A DNA stretch of 64,000 bases, taken from contig JAUSAZ010000097.1 in assembly GCA_030652255.1 (NCBI GenBank), forward strand, positions 166,977-230,976. Direction: 5' to 3'. The notes under the pieces are model-generated. The model searched no databases, was not told the DNA's origin, and saw nothing but the letters and a program-made list of their open reading frames with translations. This document shows, piece after piece, positions 26,816 through 38,500 of this stretch (position 1 is its first letter; each line of letters starts with the position of its first letter). The position numbers and the translations under genes were made by a program. Source of the stretch: Myxococcales bacterium. GTDB lineage: Bacteria; Myxococcota_A; Polyangia; Polyangiales; Ga0077539.

Positions 26816-26824
26816 GATTGTCGG

Positions 26825-27867
26825 ATGGAGCTTCTGGCCCCGAACGCCCCTGCGACGCACGCGCGGTGGGAGCTTTACCGGCTCCTCTCCGAGCCGGTGC
26901 GCCTGCGGCTGCTGGCGCTGGCCTCGGTCGACGCGCTCGCGGTGGGCGAGCTCGCGGAGCTCCTCGGAGAGCTACAGCCCAACGTGTCGCGGCACGTCGC
27001 GGCGCTGCGCCAGGCGGGCCTCGTTCGGGTTCGCCGGCACGGCACCTGGGCGCTGGTGCAGGTCGCCACCGAGGGCCCGGTCGACCCGGTGGTCGACGAC
27101 GCGCTGCGCACCGGGCGCTCGCTCTGCGACCGCGACGGCAGCCTCGCGCGGGTGGCCGACGTGGTGGGCGCGCGCGAGCGCTCGACGCGGGAGTTCTTCG
27201 CTCGCTCGGCGAAGGGCGCCGTGGTGGTGGGCCCGCCGCCCGAGCTCGCGGCGTACCTGCTCGCGCTGGCGCCGCTCATCGAGCGGCGGGCGCTGGCGGT
27301 CGACGTGGGCACCGGCGACGGGCGGCTGCTGGAGATCCTGGCGCCGGTGTTCACCCGGGTGCTGGCCATCGACCGGGCGGGCGCGCAGCTCGCGATGTGC
27401 GCCGAGCGGGTGGCGCAGCGGGGCTTCGGCAACGTCGAGCTCGTCGAGGGGGAGCTCGACGGGGCGGAGGTGAAGCGCGCGCTGAAGCGCCTCGGGAGCG
27501 CGGGGGCGGACGTGGTGTTCGCGTCGAGGGTGCTGCACCACGCGCCGCGGCCGGCGGACACGCTCCGTCGCATGGCGGCGCTGGCGCGGCCGGGCGGCGC
27601 GGTGATGGTGCTCGACTACGGCCCCCACGAGGACGAGGCGCTGCGCGCGCAGCAGGCCGACCTGTGGCTGGGCTTCGAGGCCGACGAGCTGCGGCGCTTC
27701 GCCCGCGAGGCGGCGCTGGAGCAGGCGACGGTGGTGGAGGTGCCGGCGGCGTGGCGGGGCAACGGCCCCGACCGGGCGGTGCCGTGGACGCTGCTGAGCG
27801 CGAGGGTGGCGGGGGACGATCGATCGACGAAGGGCGCCGCGGCTGCGGCGAAGAAGGAGAAGAGACG

Positions 27868-27871
<4 letters not shown>
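26825..27871 (+). CDS. ArsR-family regulator fused to SAM-dependent methyltransferase
   Basis: A 348-residue protein with an ArsR-type winged helix in the first 90 residues ([18 protein letters not shown], then [17 protein letters not shown] as recognition helix) and a class I methyltransferase domain whose SAM-binding motif I is [12 protein letters not shown] (159-170). ArsR metal-site cysteines are missing, so the signal is unlikely to be a metal. It overlaps ahcY as ATGA. ArsR-type regulators of the S-adenosylhomocysteine response (SahR) are known, so regulation of SAH removal by SAM or SAH bound in the C-terminal domain is a good guess. Start: an upstream ATG at 26801 falls inside the promoter-like sequence 26787-26815, so 26825 is preferred, giving a nearly leaderless mRNA. 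Confidence 0.87.
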
Positions 27872-29193
<1,322 letters not shown>

Positions 29194-29208
29194 GGGCTCC
29201 GGGTCCCA

Positions 29209-29222
29209 CCGTCCCCGGACGG
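29209..29222 (+). terminator. Small hairpin after ahcY
   Basis: CCGTC/GACGG with a 4-nt loop, 16 nt beyond the ahcY stop and followed by a pyrimidine-rich stretch. A weak candidate for a terminator before the sigma-factor gene. Confidence 0.25.
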
Positions 29223-29267
29223 CGGGCTCTTCCCTCCCTCCGCGGTCGTGCTTATCCACGGCGCCCT

Positions 29268-30281
29268 GTGAACGCGCCGGACGACGACGAGCACGACCTC
29301 CCCACCGACCCCGATGACGACGAGGCCCTCGTCGGCGAGGTGCTCGACGCGGGCGCCCTCGGCGGCGAGATCGTCCGCGCGCCGTCCGCGGACGAGCGGG
29401 CGCTCGTGCCCGCGGGCCCGCGCGACCCCATCGGCCGCTTCCTCGAGCAGATCCGACGGTACCCGCTGTTGACCGAGGAGGACGAGCGGGCGCTCGGCCG
29501 GCGCGCCCGCGACGAGGGCGACAGCGACGCGATGCGCCGCCTCGTGGTGCACAACCTCCGCCTCGTGGTGCACATCGCCTTCGAGTTTCGCCGCCAGTGG
29601 ACCAACGCGCTCGACCTCATCCAGGAGGGCTCCACCGGGCTCGTCGAGGCCTCGCGCCGGTGGGACCCCGCGCAGGGCGCCCGCTTCGGCACCTACGCGG
29701 GCTATTGGATCCGCGCCTTCGTGCTGCGCTTCCTGCTCACCAACTTCCGGCTCGTGCACACTGGCAACACCCGCGCGGGGCGCAAGCTCTTCTTCCAGCT
29801 CGAACGCGAGCGGCAGCGGCTGCTCACCGCGGGCATCGACCCGACCCCGCGGCAGCTCGCGGCCAACCTCGGCGTGGCGGAGTCCGACGTGCGCGAGGTG
29901 TCCGCCTCGCTGGCCGGGGCGGAGCAGTCCCTCGACGCGCCGTCCCGGGACGGCGGCCACGCCGTCGAGCCGAGGTTCGAGGGCTCCGACCCGGAGCGCG
30001 CGGCGGCGGGCCACGAGGTGCTGGCGGCCCTGCGCGACGTGGCCGACGACTTCGGCCGCGGGCTCACCGACCCGCGGGAGAAGGCGCTCTGGGAGGAGCA
30101 CCTGCGCAGCGACGACCCGCGGCCGCTGTCGGAGATCGCGGGGCGCTTCGGGCTGACCAAACAGCGCCTCGGGCAGCTCGCCAACGGGCTGCGGGCGCGC
30201 TTCCGGGCGCGGCTCGTCGAGCGCTTCGGCGATCAGGTGGAGGAGACCCTCGGGGTGGGCGACGAGGGCGGAGACGTGTAG
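29268..30281 (+). CDS. RpoH-like alternative sigma factor
   Basis: A 337-residue sigma-70-family protein. After an acidic first 50 residues come region 1.2 (DPIGRFLEQIRRYPLLTEEDE), region 2 (NLRLVVHIAFEFRR, LDLIQEGSTGLVEA, GTYAGYWIRAFV) and then NFRLVHTGNTRAGRKLFFQL, the RpoH-box-like signature of heat-shock sigma factors. Region 4 (LSEIAGRFGLTKQRLGQLA) is present at the C-terminus. Myxobacteria carry several RpoH-type paralogues, often used in development or heat shock, so the exact regulon is open. The start is the GTG at 29268; no good ribosome site is visible before it. Confidence 0.9.
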   Translation: MNAPDDDEHDLPTDPDDDEALVGEVLDAGALGGEIVRAPSADERALVPAGPRDPIGRFLEQIRRYPLLTEEDERALGRRARDEGDSDAMRRLVVHNLRLVVHIAFEFRRQWTNALDLIQEGSTGLVEASRRWDPAQGARFGTYAGYWIRAFVLRFLLTNFRLVHTGNTRAGRKLFFQLERERQRLLTAGIDPTPRQLAANLGVAESDVREVSASLAGAEQSLDAPSRDGGHAVEPRFEGSDPERAAAGHEVLAALRDVADDFGRGLTDPREKALWEEHLRSDDPRPLSEIAGRFGLTKQRLGQLANGLRARFRARLVERFGDQVEETLGVGDEGGDV

Positions 30282-30342
30282 AAGGCGCAGACGGGAGCTT
30301 GCGACGGCGCTTTCGCTGAACGCACAATCATCGATCAGGCCA

Positions 30343-31908
30343 ATGGCGACAGGCGCCGACAACCAGGAGCCACCGGAGGGCGAAGCCTCGACGGGCGGGC
30401 GCGTCCTCGGGCGCTACGAGCTCCTCACGGAGATCGCCAGCGGGGGCATGGCGTCGGTGTTCCTCGGGCGGGCGAGGGGGGTCGCGGGCTTCGAGCGGGT
30501 GGTCGCCGTGAAGGTGTGCCACCCCCACCTGCGGGTCGACGAGGAGTTCGCGGAGATGTTCCTCGACGAGGCGAGGCTCGCGGCGAAGATCCACCACCCC
30601 AACGTGGTGAGCACCCTCGACGTCGGCGACGACGACGGGCGGCTCTACCTCGTGATGGAGTACATCGAGGGCGACCGGCTCTCCGGGCTCATCAAGGCCG
30701 CCGGGAAGAAGGGGCGGCGCATCCCGCCGGCGGTCGCCGCGCGGATCTTCATCGACCTGCTCTCGGGCCTGCACGCCGCGCACGAGCTCGCCGACACCGA
30801 CGGCACCGATCTCTCCGTCGTGCACCGCGACGTCTCTCCGCAGAACGTGCTCGTCGGCGTCGACGGCGTCGCGCGCATCACGGACTTTGGCATCGCCAAG
30901 ACCGAGGCGCGGGTCACCGTCACCAGCCTGAAGCAGATCAAGGGCAAGCTGGCCTACATGGCGCCGGAGCAGCTGGAGGGCGTCGGGGTCAACCGCCGCA
31001 CCGACCTCTACGCCGCGGGCGTGGTGCTCTGGGAAACCCTCGCCGGCAAGCGGCTCTTCCGCGGCGAGACGGACGTCGAGACCGTGCAGCAGGTGCTCAA
31101 GGGCGCCGTGCGGCGACCGTCGGAGATCGTCCCCGACCTCGACCCGGCCTTCGACGCCGTGGTGATGAAGGCCATCGAGCGCGACCCGGCGCTGCGCTTC
31201 GCCACCGCCGCGGAGTTCGCCGAGGCGCTCGAGGAGCTGCCGCTCAAGCTGGCCAACGCCCGCGCGGTGAGCGCGGTGGTGCAGGAGCTCCAGGGCGAGG
31301 TGCTCACCGCACGGCGCGACCTGGTGCGGCGCATCGGCGAGGGCGAGGCCCTGGTGCTCGAGGAGCTCACCAGCCCATCGGCGGTGCGCTTCGCCCGCAC
31401 CGACCTCTCGCTCTCGCTCGCCTCGTCGCTCCCGCCGCCGCTGCCGCCGCCCGTCGCGGCGAGCCTCGACGACGAGGCCGACGCTGACCTCCCGGCGCCG
31501 TCTCCCCCCCGCCGAAGGGCGCTCCTCGTGGCCGTCCCGGTGCTCCTGCTGCTGCTCGTCGCCGCGGGCCTCGCGCTCCGGCCGTCGCGCCCCGCCGAGC
31601 ACGCGCGCCCGCAGCCCCCCCGCGCCGCGGCGCCGCCCCCCGCTGCCGTTGCCGCGCCGGAGCCTCCCGTGACCCCGCCGGTCGGGGCGCCCCCCGAGCC
31701 TGCGCCCGCGCTGGTGCCGCCCGAGCCCGCGCCCACCCTGGTGGTGCCGCCGCCCGAGCCCGCGCCTCCGCCGGTCGCCCCCGCCCGGCGAAGCGTTCGC
31801 CCGCAGCCCCGCCCGGCCGGTCGCCCCGCGCCGCGCCCCAGGCCGGCACCCGAGGGCGCTGGCACCCCACCGCAGCCCGCTGGCGAGTTCCGGCCCGGAT
31901 CCATCTGA
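30343..31908 (+). CDS. Transmembrane Ser/Thr protein kinase
   Basis: A 521-residue Hanks-type kinase: glycine loop IASGGMASVF, Lys57 in VVAVKV, catalytic HRDVSPQN (161-168, the variant with Ser in place of Lys), DFG (181-183) and KLAYMAPEQL. One transmembrane helix follows at about 388-410 (LLVAVPVLLLLLVAAGLAL), after which a Pro/Ala-rich extracytoplasmic tail continues to the end. There is no recognisable sensor domain in the tail. It is followed 3 nt later by a TPR/PEGA protein and then a Cys-rich lipoprotein, an apparent operon. HRDVSPQN replaces the usual HRDLKPEN and is common in myxobacterial kinases. Confidence 0.93.
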   Translation: MATGADNQEPPEGEASTGGRVLGRYELLTEIASGGMASVFLGRARGVAGFERVVAVKVCHPHLRVDEEFAEMFLDEARLAAKIHHPNVVSTLDVGDDDGRLYLVMEYIEGDRLSGLIKAAGKKGRRIPPAVAARIFIDLLSGLHAAHELADTDGTDLSVVHRDVSPQNVLVGVDGVARITDFGIAKTEARVTVTSLKQIKGKLAYMAPEQLEGVGVNRRTDLYAAGVVLWETLAGKRLFRGETDVETVQQVLKGAVRRPSEIVPDLDPAFDAVVMKAIERDPALRFATAAEFAEALEELPLKLANARAVSAVVQELQGEVLTARRDLVRRIGEGEALVLEELTSPSAVRFARTDLSLSLASSLPPPLPPPVAASLDDEADADLPAPSPPRRRALLVAVPVLLLLLVAAGLALRPSRPAEHARPQPPRAAAPPPAAVAAPEPPVTPPVGAPPEPAPALVPPEPAPTLVVPPPEPAPPPVAPARRSVRPQPRPAGRPAPRPRPAPEGAGTPPQPAGEFRPGSI

Positions 31909-31911
31909 CCC

Positions 31912-32877
31912 ATGCGCACCACCACCCTCGCACTCGCAGCCCTCGTCGGCGTCTGCGCCCCCGCCGCCGCGTCGGCGCAGGACAACACCGCCTTCGCCCA
32001 GCAGCGCTTCACGCGCGGCACCGCCCTCTACGACGCGCGGGAGTTCCCCCGGGCGCTGGAGGAGTTCCGCGCGTCGATCGAGCTCTACGGGTCGCCCAAC
32101 ACCCGGCTGTACCTCGCCCGGTGCCTGCGAGAGCTCGGTCGCCTCGACGAGGCCGTGCCCGAGTTCGAGCGCGCCGTGCGTGAGGCCGCCGACCGCGCGC
32201 ACCTCGACCCGCGCTACGTCCAGACCCGCGACGCCGCGCAGGCCGAGCTCGCCCAGGTCGCGCCCCGGGTGGGTCGGCTCACGCTCACCGTCCCCGACGC
32301 GCCCGAGGGGGCGAGCATCCGGGTCAACCAGCGGGTCGTTCCCGTCGCGGCGCTGGGCATCGCGATGCCCGTGATGCCCGGCCCGCTGGCCATCACCATC
32401 GAGGCGCCGGGCTTCGAGCCCGAGCAGCGCCAGACCGAGGTCGCCGCGGGCCGCGAGGCGACCGTGGTCGTCGCGCTGCGCCCCCTGCCGCAGGTGGAGG
32501 CGCCCCCGGAGCCGCCGGTGGTCGTGCGCCCGGCCGTCGACACGCCGAGCGGGCGGGGCCCGCGGCGCTCGCTCGCCTGGATCGGCGTGGGCGTCGGGGT
32601 CGCGGGCTTCGCGGGCTTCGGGGCGTTCTACGCGCTCGCGAGCGGGCGCTACGACGACCTCGGCGCGCGCTGCGGCGCGGGGGGCTGCGGCACCATCGCG
32701 CCCTCGGAGGTCGACGAGGGGCGCACCTTCCAGCTGCTCACCAACATCTCCCTGGGCGTCGGCATCGCGGGCGCCGCGGCCGCCGTCACCCTCTTCGCCC
32801 TGGGGCGGCCCTCCGCGGCCCCGCCGGTCACCGTCTCCGTCGGCCCGCGCAGTCTCGGCGTGGGAGGTACCTTCTGA
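31912..32877 (+). CDS. Exported TPR and PEGA-like protein
   Basis: A 321-residue protein with a signal peptide (cleavage predicted near Ala22), tetratricopeptide-like helices (about 28-105: QRFTRGTALYDAREFPRALE, YLARCLRELGRLDEA), a PEGA-like beta domain (about 125-175: ASIRVNQRVV, ITIEAPGFEPEQ), a Pro-rich linker, and two hydrophobic helices (about 225-245 and 275-295). PEGA domains are surface or periplasmic adaptors often linked to Ser/Thr kinase systems in myxobacteria. It begins 3 nt after the kinase stop and overlaps the Cys-rich lipoprotein as TGATG, so all three are cotranslated. It may present a signal to the kinase tail; this is inference. Confidence 0.8.
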   Translation: MRTTTLALAALVGVCAPAAASAQDNTAFAQQRFTRGTALYDAREFPRALEEFRASIELYGSPNTRLYLARCLRELGRLDEAVPEFERAVREAADRAHLDPRYVQTRDAAQAELAQVAPRVGRLTLTVPDAPEGASIRVNQRVVPVAALGIAMPVMPGPLAITIEAPGFEPEQRQTEVAAGREATVVVALRPLPQVEAPPEPPVVVRPAVDTPSGRGPRRSLAWIGVGVGVAGFAGFGAFYALASGRYDDLGARCGAGGCGTIAPSEVDEGRTFQLLTNISLGVGIAGAAAAVTLFALGRPSAAPPVTVSVGPRSLGVGGTF

Positions 32878-35414
32878 TGAAGCCCCGAACCCTCCACCGC
32901 GTCGTCGCCATCGCGTCCCTCCTCTCCGCGGGCTGTAGCTGGGAGTGGGACCGCTTCGCGCCCGGCAACGCCGTCGACGCGGGCACCGACCTCGGCGCTG
33001 CGACAGACGTCCCCGCGATGGACTCCCCCGAGGTGTCGTCGGCCTGCGCCACGGACGACGAGTGCGCCCGTGCGTCGGCCGACCGCCCCGTCTGCGATGC
33101 CGTCACCGGTCGCTGCGTCGGGTGCAGCCCCGACCGCGACACCTGCGGCGCGGGCCGTTACTGCGCCGCGGCGACCCTCACCTGCGCGGCCGGGTGCTCG
33201 AGCGACCAGGCGTGCGCGACGAGCGCGGTCGACGGCGGCGCGGTCGACGGCGGCGTCGTCGCGGGGCGCTGCGACCCGATCACCCACGCGTGCGTGCAGT
33301 GCATGACCGACGAGCACTGTCCCATCGGCACCCGCTGCGCCGACCGGGCCTGCGTGCCGGGCTGCGACGCTGCCCGAGGGTGTCCCGCGGGGAGCGCCTG
33401 CTGCGCCGGCGGCTGCGTCGACACGGCGGCGGACCCGGCCCACTGCGGCGCCTGCGGGGCGGCCTGCGCCGTCGCCAACGCCGCGGCCGTGTGCGCGGAC
33501 AGCCGCTGCGGCGTCGGCGCCTGCAACGACGGCTTCGGCGACTGCGACGGCGACGCCACCACGGGCTGCGAGACCAGCACCCGCAGCTCCGCGGCCCACT
33601 GCGGCGCCTGCGGCACGGCCTGCGCCGCGCGCCCCAACGCCATCGCCGCGTGCGCGGAGGGCGCCTGCACCTACGCCTGCGCGATGGGCTTCGGCGACTG
33701 CGACGGCGACCCCGCCAACGGCTGCGAGGCCGACCTCGCGCGCACCCTCTCGGACTGCGGTCGCTGCGGCAACGCGTGCACCTTCACCGGCGGCGTGGGG
33801 GCCTGCGTCGGCGGGATGTGCACCCGCACGGCCTGCGCCACCGGCCGCGGCGACTGCGACGGCAACACCGCCAACGGCTGCGAGATCGACCTCCAGGGCG
33901 ACCCCGCCAACTGCCGGGTGTGCGGCGCGGCCTGCTCCTTCGCCCGCGCGACGGCGGTGTGCGTCGGGGGAGGCTGCGCCATCGGCCGCTGCGACACGGG
34001 CTTCGACAACTGCGACCTCGCGGCGGGCAACGGCTGCGAGGCGGACATCACCACCTCGCTCGCCCACTGCGGCGCCTGCGGCCGGAGCTGCGCCTTCCCG
34101 CGCGCGGCGGCGACCTGCACCGCGGGCGTGTGCGCGCTCGGGGCCTGCAACGCCGGGGCGGGCAACTGCGACGGCTCGGTGCTCAACGGCTGCGAGGTCG
34201 ACCTCACCAGCAGCGTCGCGCACTGCGGGCGCTGCGGCGGCGCGTGCCCGGCGCGGGCCAACGCGGTCGCGACCTGCGGGCTCGGCACGTGCGGCTTCAC
34301 CTGCAACGCCGGCTTCGGCAACTGCGACGGCAACGCCAACAACGGCTGCGAGACCAGCACCCTCACGAGCGTGACGGCGTGCGGCGCCTGCGGCACCGTG
34401 TGCTCGGTGCCCAACGCGGTGGCGGCGTGCCGCGCGGGCGCCTGCGCGGTGGGGAGCTGCCTGCCGGGCTTCGCCGACTGCGACGGCCTCCCTGGCAACG
34501 GCTGCGAGGTCGACACCCGCACCAGCCTCACCCACTGCGGGGCCTGCAACCGCGGGTGCGCGCCGGCCAACGGGGTCGGGGCGTGCGGCGCGGGGGTGTG
34601 CTCGGTGCTCTCGTGCAATCTCAACTTCGCCAACTGCGACGGCAGCGCCGCCAACGGGTGCGAGGTCACGCCGGTGGACAACCGGCTCCACTGCGGCGCC
34701 TGCGGAAACGCCTGCGCGACGGGGCGCTCCTGCGAGGCGGGGCGCTGCGCGGTGCCGTTGTTCAACGGGTACGACGTCACGACGCCGCCGGGGAGCGTGA
34801 CCTGGGTGGACGTGTGCGCGGCGCCAGGGGCGGTGCTGGTGCTCGGGGGCGAGGACGACGAGCTCGCGCGCGGGCCGCTGGAGTTCCCGGTGGAGTTCTG
34901 GGGGACGACGAACTTCACCTACTTCGTGAGCAGCAACGGGTGGGTGGGCTTCGGGGACTACTACGGCAACGCGGGGGCGATCCCCAGCACGCCGCCGCTG
35001 CGACACTTCGGCCCGCTCCCCTCCGCGGGGGTGCCCTTTCCCGCCGCGTACGTCTTCGGCGTCGACCTGGTGCAGGGCACGCGCGGGCTCTGCATCGCGA
35101 CCATCGGCGCGGCCCCCAACCGGCGCTTCGTGGTCGAGGGCACCGAGGCGACGCTCTACCTCAGCACCCCGCCGTCGCCCGGGGCGCCGCCGCCGCTGGG
35201 CCCGAGCGCGTACTCGTACGAGCTCATCGCGTACGAGGGGAGCGGCGTGCTCGACATGGTGTTCAACACGCCCTTCAACGGGCCCGACGCCACGCAGATC
35301 AGCGCGCCCACCAACGTGACGGTCGGGCTACAGGACTACCGGAACCCGCTCCGCGCCGCCGTGTACACGGGCAACATCAGCGGCAGCACGCGCATCCGCT
35401 TCACGCCGCGCTGA
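32877..35414 (+). CDS. Cys-rich repeat lipoprotein with nidogen-like C-terminus
   Basis: An 845-residue predicted lipoprotein (L-S-A-G-C, Cys20). After a spacer come Cys-paired modules and about eight copies of a repeat near 50 residues long with the signature NGCE(V/A/T)D ... HCGACGxxC ... CxxGxC ... GFxxCDG. The last 230 residues are a beta-rich domain (TYFVSSNGWVGFGDY, YSYELIAYEGSGVLDMVF) resembling the nidogen-like domain of surface proteins. Such Cys-array proteins are frequent in Polyangia and often wrongly annotated. It is the third gene of the kinase/PEGA operon. A much larger paralogue lies convergently at 35504. A structural or ligand-binding surface role is inference. Confidence 0.83.
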   Translation: MKPRTLHRVVAIASLLSAGCSWEWDRFAPGNAVDAGTDLGAATDVPAMDSPEVSSACATDDECARASADRPVCDAVTGRCVGCSPDRDTCGAGRYCAAATLTCAAGCSSDQACATSAVDGGAVDGGVVAGRCDPITHACVQCMTDEHCPIGTRCADRACVPGCDAARGCPAGSACCAGGCVDTAADPAHCGACGAACAVANAAAVCADSRCGVGACNDGFGDCDGDATTGCETSTRSSAAHCGACGTACAARPNAIAACAEGACTYACAMGFGDCDGDPANGCEADLARTLSDCGRCGNACTFTGGVGACVGGMCTRTACATGRGDCDGNTANGCEIDLQGDPANCRVCGAACSFARATAVCVGGGCAIGRCDTGFDNCDLAAGNGCEADITTSLAHCGACGRSCAFPRAAATCTAGVCALGACNAGAGNCDGSVLNGCEVDLTSSVAHCGRCGGACPARANAVATCGLGTCGFTCNAGFGNCDGNANNGCETSTLTSVTACGACGTVCSVPNAVAACRAGACAVGSCLPGFADCDGLPGNGCEVDTRTSLTHCGACNRGCAPANGVGACGAGVCSVLSCNLNFANCDGSAANGCEVTPVDNRLHCGACGNACATGRSCEAGRCAVPLFNGYDVTTPPGSVTWVDVCAAPGAVLVLGGEDDELARGPLEFPVEFWGTTNFTYFVSSNGWVGFGDYYGNAGAIPSTPPLRHFGPLPSAGVPFPAAYVFGVDLVQGTRGLCIATIGAAPNRRFVVEGTEATLYLSTPPSPGAPPPLGPSAYSYELIAYEGSGVLDMVFNTPFNGPDATQISAPTNVTVGLQDYRNPLRAAVYTGNISGSTRIRFTPR

Positions 35415-35462
35415 TCGCGCGCGGGCCGGGTCGAAGCGCCTTCATCGCTGGGGAGGGGACGG

Positions 35463-35494
35463 GGCGCCCGGCGACCTGTGCGGTCGCGGGCGCC
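35463..35494. terminator. Hairpin between the two convergent Cys-rich genes
   Basis: GGCGCCCGGCGACC pairs with GGTCGCGGGCGCC across a 5-nt loop with one bulged base. The hairpin occupies the 89-nt spacer between the convergent stops at 35414 and 35504, so it may terminate both. Confidence 0.55.
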
Positions 35495-35503
35495 GGGGGG
35501 GCG

Positions 35504-38500
35504 TCAGAGGTCGAGCGCGATCACGCCCGGAAACGACGCGTTGCAAGCGACGCTGCCGTCGGTGCGGCCGCGGACGCCGGTGCGGGTCGCGACGGTCACG
35601 CCGCCGCGGACGACGTTGAGGGTCCAGGTCGCGTTGGCCACCGCGGGGGTGTAGGCCTGGGGGCAGATGTAGTAGCGGCCCGGGGTGAAGGTCGACGCCC
35701 AGAAGATGTTCTCCGGGCCCTGCAGCGCGCGGTCGTCGCGGTCGAGCGATCCGCCGCAGGCCGTGAGCCGGCTCCAGAGGATCTCGGTGCCGCACGGGGG
35801 CAGCACGTGTAGGTCCATGTCGCCGTTGACGTCCCAGGTCAGCGTGATGCGCAGCGACCCCTGGCCCACGCAGACGCCGCTCACGCAGGCCTGCGAGACG
35901 CCGCAGGCGCGGCCGCAGGCGCCGCATGCCGCGTTGTCGCTGGTGAGGTCGCGGCAGGTGCCCGAGCAGTTGGACTGGCCCGCCGGGCAGATGCAGTTGC
36001 CCACGGCGTCGCAGGAGCCGCCCGAGGGCGAGGCGCACGCCCCGGAGGTGCGAGGCACCGCGGAGCAGGTGGTGGTCGTCCCCGAGCAGACGACGGTGCC
36101 GCTCTGGGCGCAGCCGCCGGTGCCCGTGGAGGTGCAGCTCGCGCCGGTCGCCCGGCAGGTGCCGCCGCAGTTGGTCTGGCCCGCCGGGCAGGAGCGCACG
36201 CAGGCGCCCGCCGAGCAGGCCACGCTGCCGCCCACCGGCGCGGTGCACACCACCCCGCAGCCGCCGCAGTTGCTGAGGTCGCTGGCGAGCGCGCGGCAGG
36301 TGCCGCCGCAGTTGGTCTGACCCGCCGGGCAGGCGCACACGCCGCCCGCCCCGCAGGTGCCGCCCGCGGGCGACGCGCACGCGCCGGAGGTGCGGGGCGC
36401 CGCGGAGCAGGTGGTGGTCGTCCCCGAGCAGACGACGGTGCCGCTCTGGGCGCAGCCGCCGGTGCCCGCGGAGGTGCAGCTCGCGCCGGTCGCCCGGCAG
36501 GTGCCGCCGCAGTTGGTCTGGCCCGCCGGGCAGGAGCGCACGCAGGCGCTCGCCGAGCAGGTCGCGCTGCCGCCCACCGGCGCGGTGCACGCCACCCCGC
36601 AGCCGCCGCAGTTGGCGGTGCTGGAGCGGGTGTCGACCTCGCAGCCGTTGGCGGCGTTGCCGTCGCAGTTGGCGAAGCCCGCGGTGCAGGCCCCGATGCC
36701 GCAGACGCCCGCCGTGCACACCGACGAGGCGTTGGCGCTGGAGCAGGCGTTGCCGCAGCGGCCGCAGTTGCCGGTGTTGGAGCGCGTGTCGACCTCGCAG
36801 CCGTTGGCCGGGTTGCCGTCGCAGTCCGCGAAGCCGACGTTGCAGGTGAACCCGCACGCGCCCGCGGCGCAGAACACCGCGGCGTTCGCCCGGGCGGTGC
36901 ACACCCGGCCGCAGCCGCCGCAGTTCTGGAGGCTGGTGTTGGTGTTCACCTCGCAGCCGTTGCTGATCGCGCCGTCGCAGTCACCGGTGCCCGCCGCGCA
37001 GGCGCCGATGGCGCAGACCCCAGCGACGCACACCCGCGACCCCGCGGTCGGGGTCGGGCACACGTTGCCGCAGGTCGCGCAGTTGTTGACGTCGCTCTGC
37101 GTGACGATCTCGCAGCCGTCGCCGTAGAAGTTGTTGCAGTTGGAGAAGCCCGGGGTGCACCGGTCGATGACGCACACCCCGGCCCGGCAGGCGGCCACGC
37201 CGTTGGAGACGAAGCACGCGCTCCCGCAGCGCCCGCAGTTGTTGGTCGCGGTGCGCAGGTCGGTCTCGCAGCCGTTGGTGGGGTCGCCGTCGCAGTCGCC
37301 GAAGCCGTCGTTGCAGGTGCCGACGCCGCAGCGCCCGTCGCGGCACGCCGGGGTGGCGTTGGGCACCACGCACGCGCGGCCGCAGGCGCCGCAGTTGGCG
37401 GTGCTGGTCTGCGTGTCGACCTCGCAGCCGTTGCCCGCGTTCATGTCGCAGTCGCTGCGCCCGGTGGCGCAGCCGCCCACCACGCAGGAGCCCGCCGTGC
37501 ACGCCGCGGTGCCGCCCGCGACCGCGCACGCGTTGCCGCAGCGGCCGCAGTTGGCCGACGCGGAGCGCACGTCGGTCTCGCAGCCGTTGGCCGCGTCGCC
37601 GTCGCAGTCCGCGAAGCCCTCGTTGCAGGTCCCCACGCGGCACGCGCCCTCGGCGCAGCCCGGGGTGCCGTTGGCGATCACGCACGGCCGTCCGCACCCG
37701 CCGCAGTGGGTGTTGTCGGTGCGGGTGTCGACCTCGCAGCCGTTGGCCGCGTCGCCGTCGCAGTCCGCGAAGCCCGCCGCGCAGGCGACGCCGCAGCGGC
37801 CCATCGCGCAGGTCGCCGAGCCGTTGGCGGGCGCCGGGCACATGGTGCCGCAGGTGCCGCAGTTCATCGTGCTGGCGCGCACGTCGACCTCGCAGCCGTT
37901 GGCCGCGTCTCCGTCGCAGTCGCCGTAGCCCTCGTCGCACGCGGTGACCGTGCACGCGCCCATGGCGCAGGCGCCGGTGCCGCTCGCGGGCGAGCAGGCG
38001 TTCATGCACCGGCCGCAGTTCACGCGGTCGGTGCGGGTGTCCACCTCGCAGCCGTTGGCCGCCTCGCCGTCGCAGTCCGCGAAGCCCTCGAGGCAGGTGA
38101 ACCCGCAGGCGCCCGCGGTGCACGTGGGCGCCGCGTTGGCCGGCGTCGGGCAGACCCGCGCGCAGCCGCCGCAGTTGGCGAGGTCGGTGAGGGTGTTGGT
38201 CTCGCAGCCGTTGCCCGGGGCGCTGTCGCAGTCGCGGAAGGCGCCGGTGCACTCACCCACCCGGCACATGCCCATCTCGCAGCGGGCCGCGCCGTTGGGC
38301 GTCGCGCACACGGTGCCGCAGGCGCCGCAGTTGGCGGTGTTGCCCTGCGTGTCGACGCAGCCGCCGCCGCAGCAGGCCTGGCCGGGCCCGCAGCGGGTGG
38401 AGTCGGCGCAGCCCGTCACGCACACGTTGCCCACGCAGCGCTGGCCGGTGGCGCACTGGTCGTCGCTCACGCAGTCGACGCAGGTGCGGGTCGTGGGGTT

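Noticed and set aside
26801..26824. ATG at 26801 as start of the ArsR-methyltransferase gene
   Set aside because: It lies between the -35 and -10 boxes of the likely promoter, so it would not be in the mRNA; the ArsR fold also begins after the ATG at 26825.
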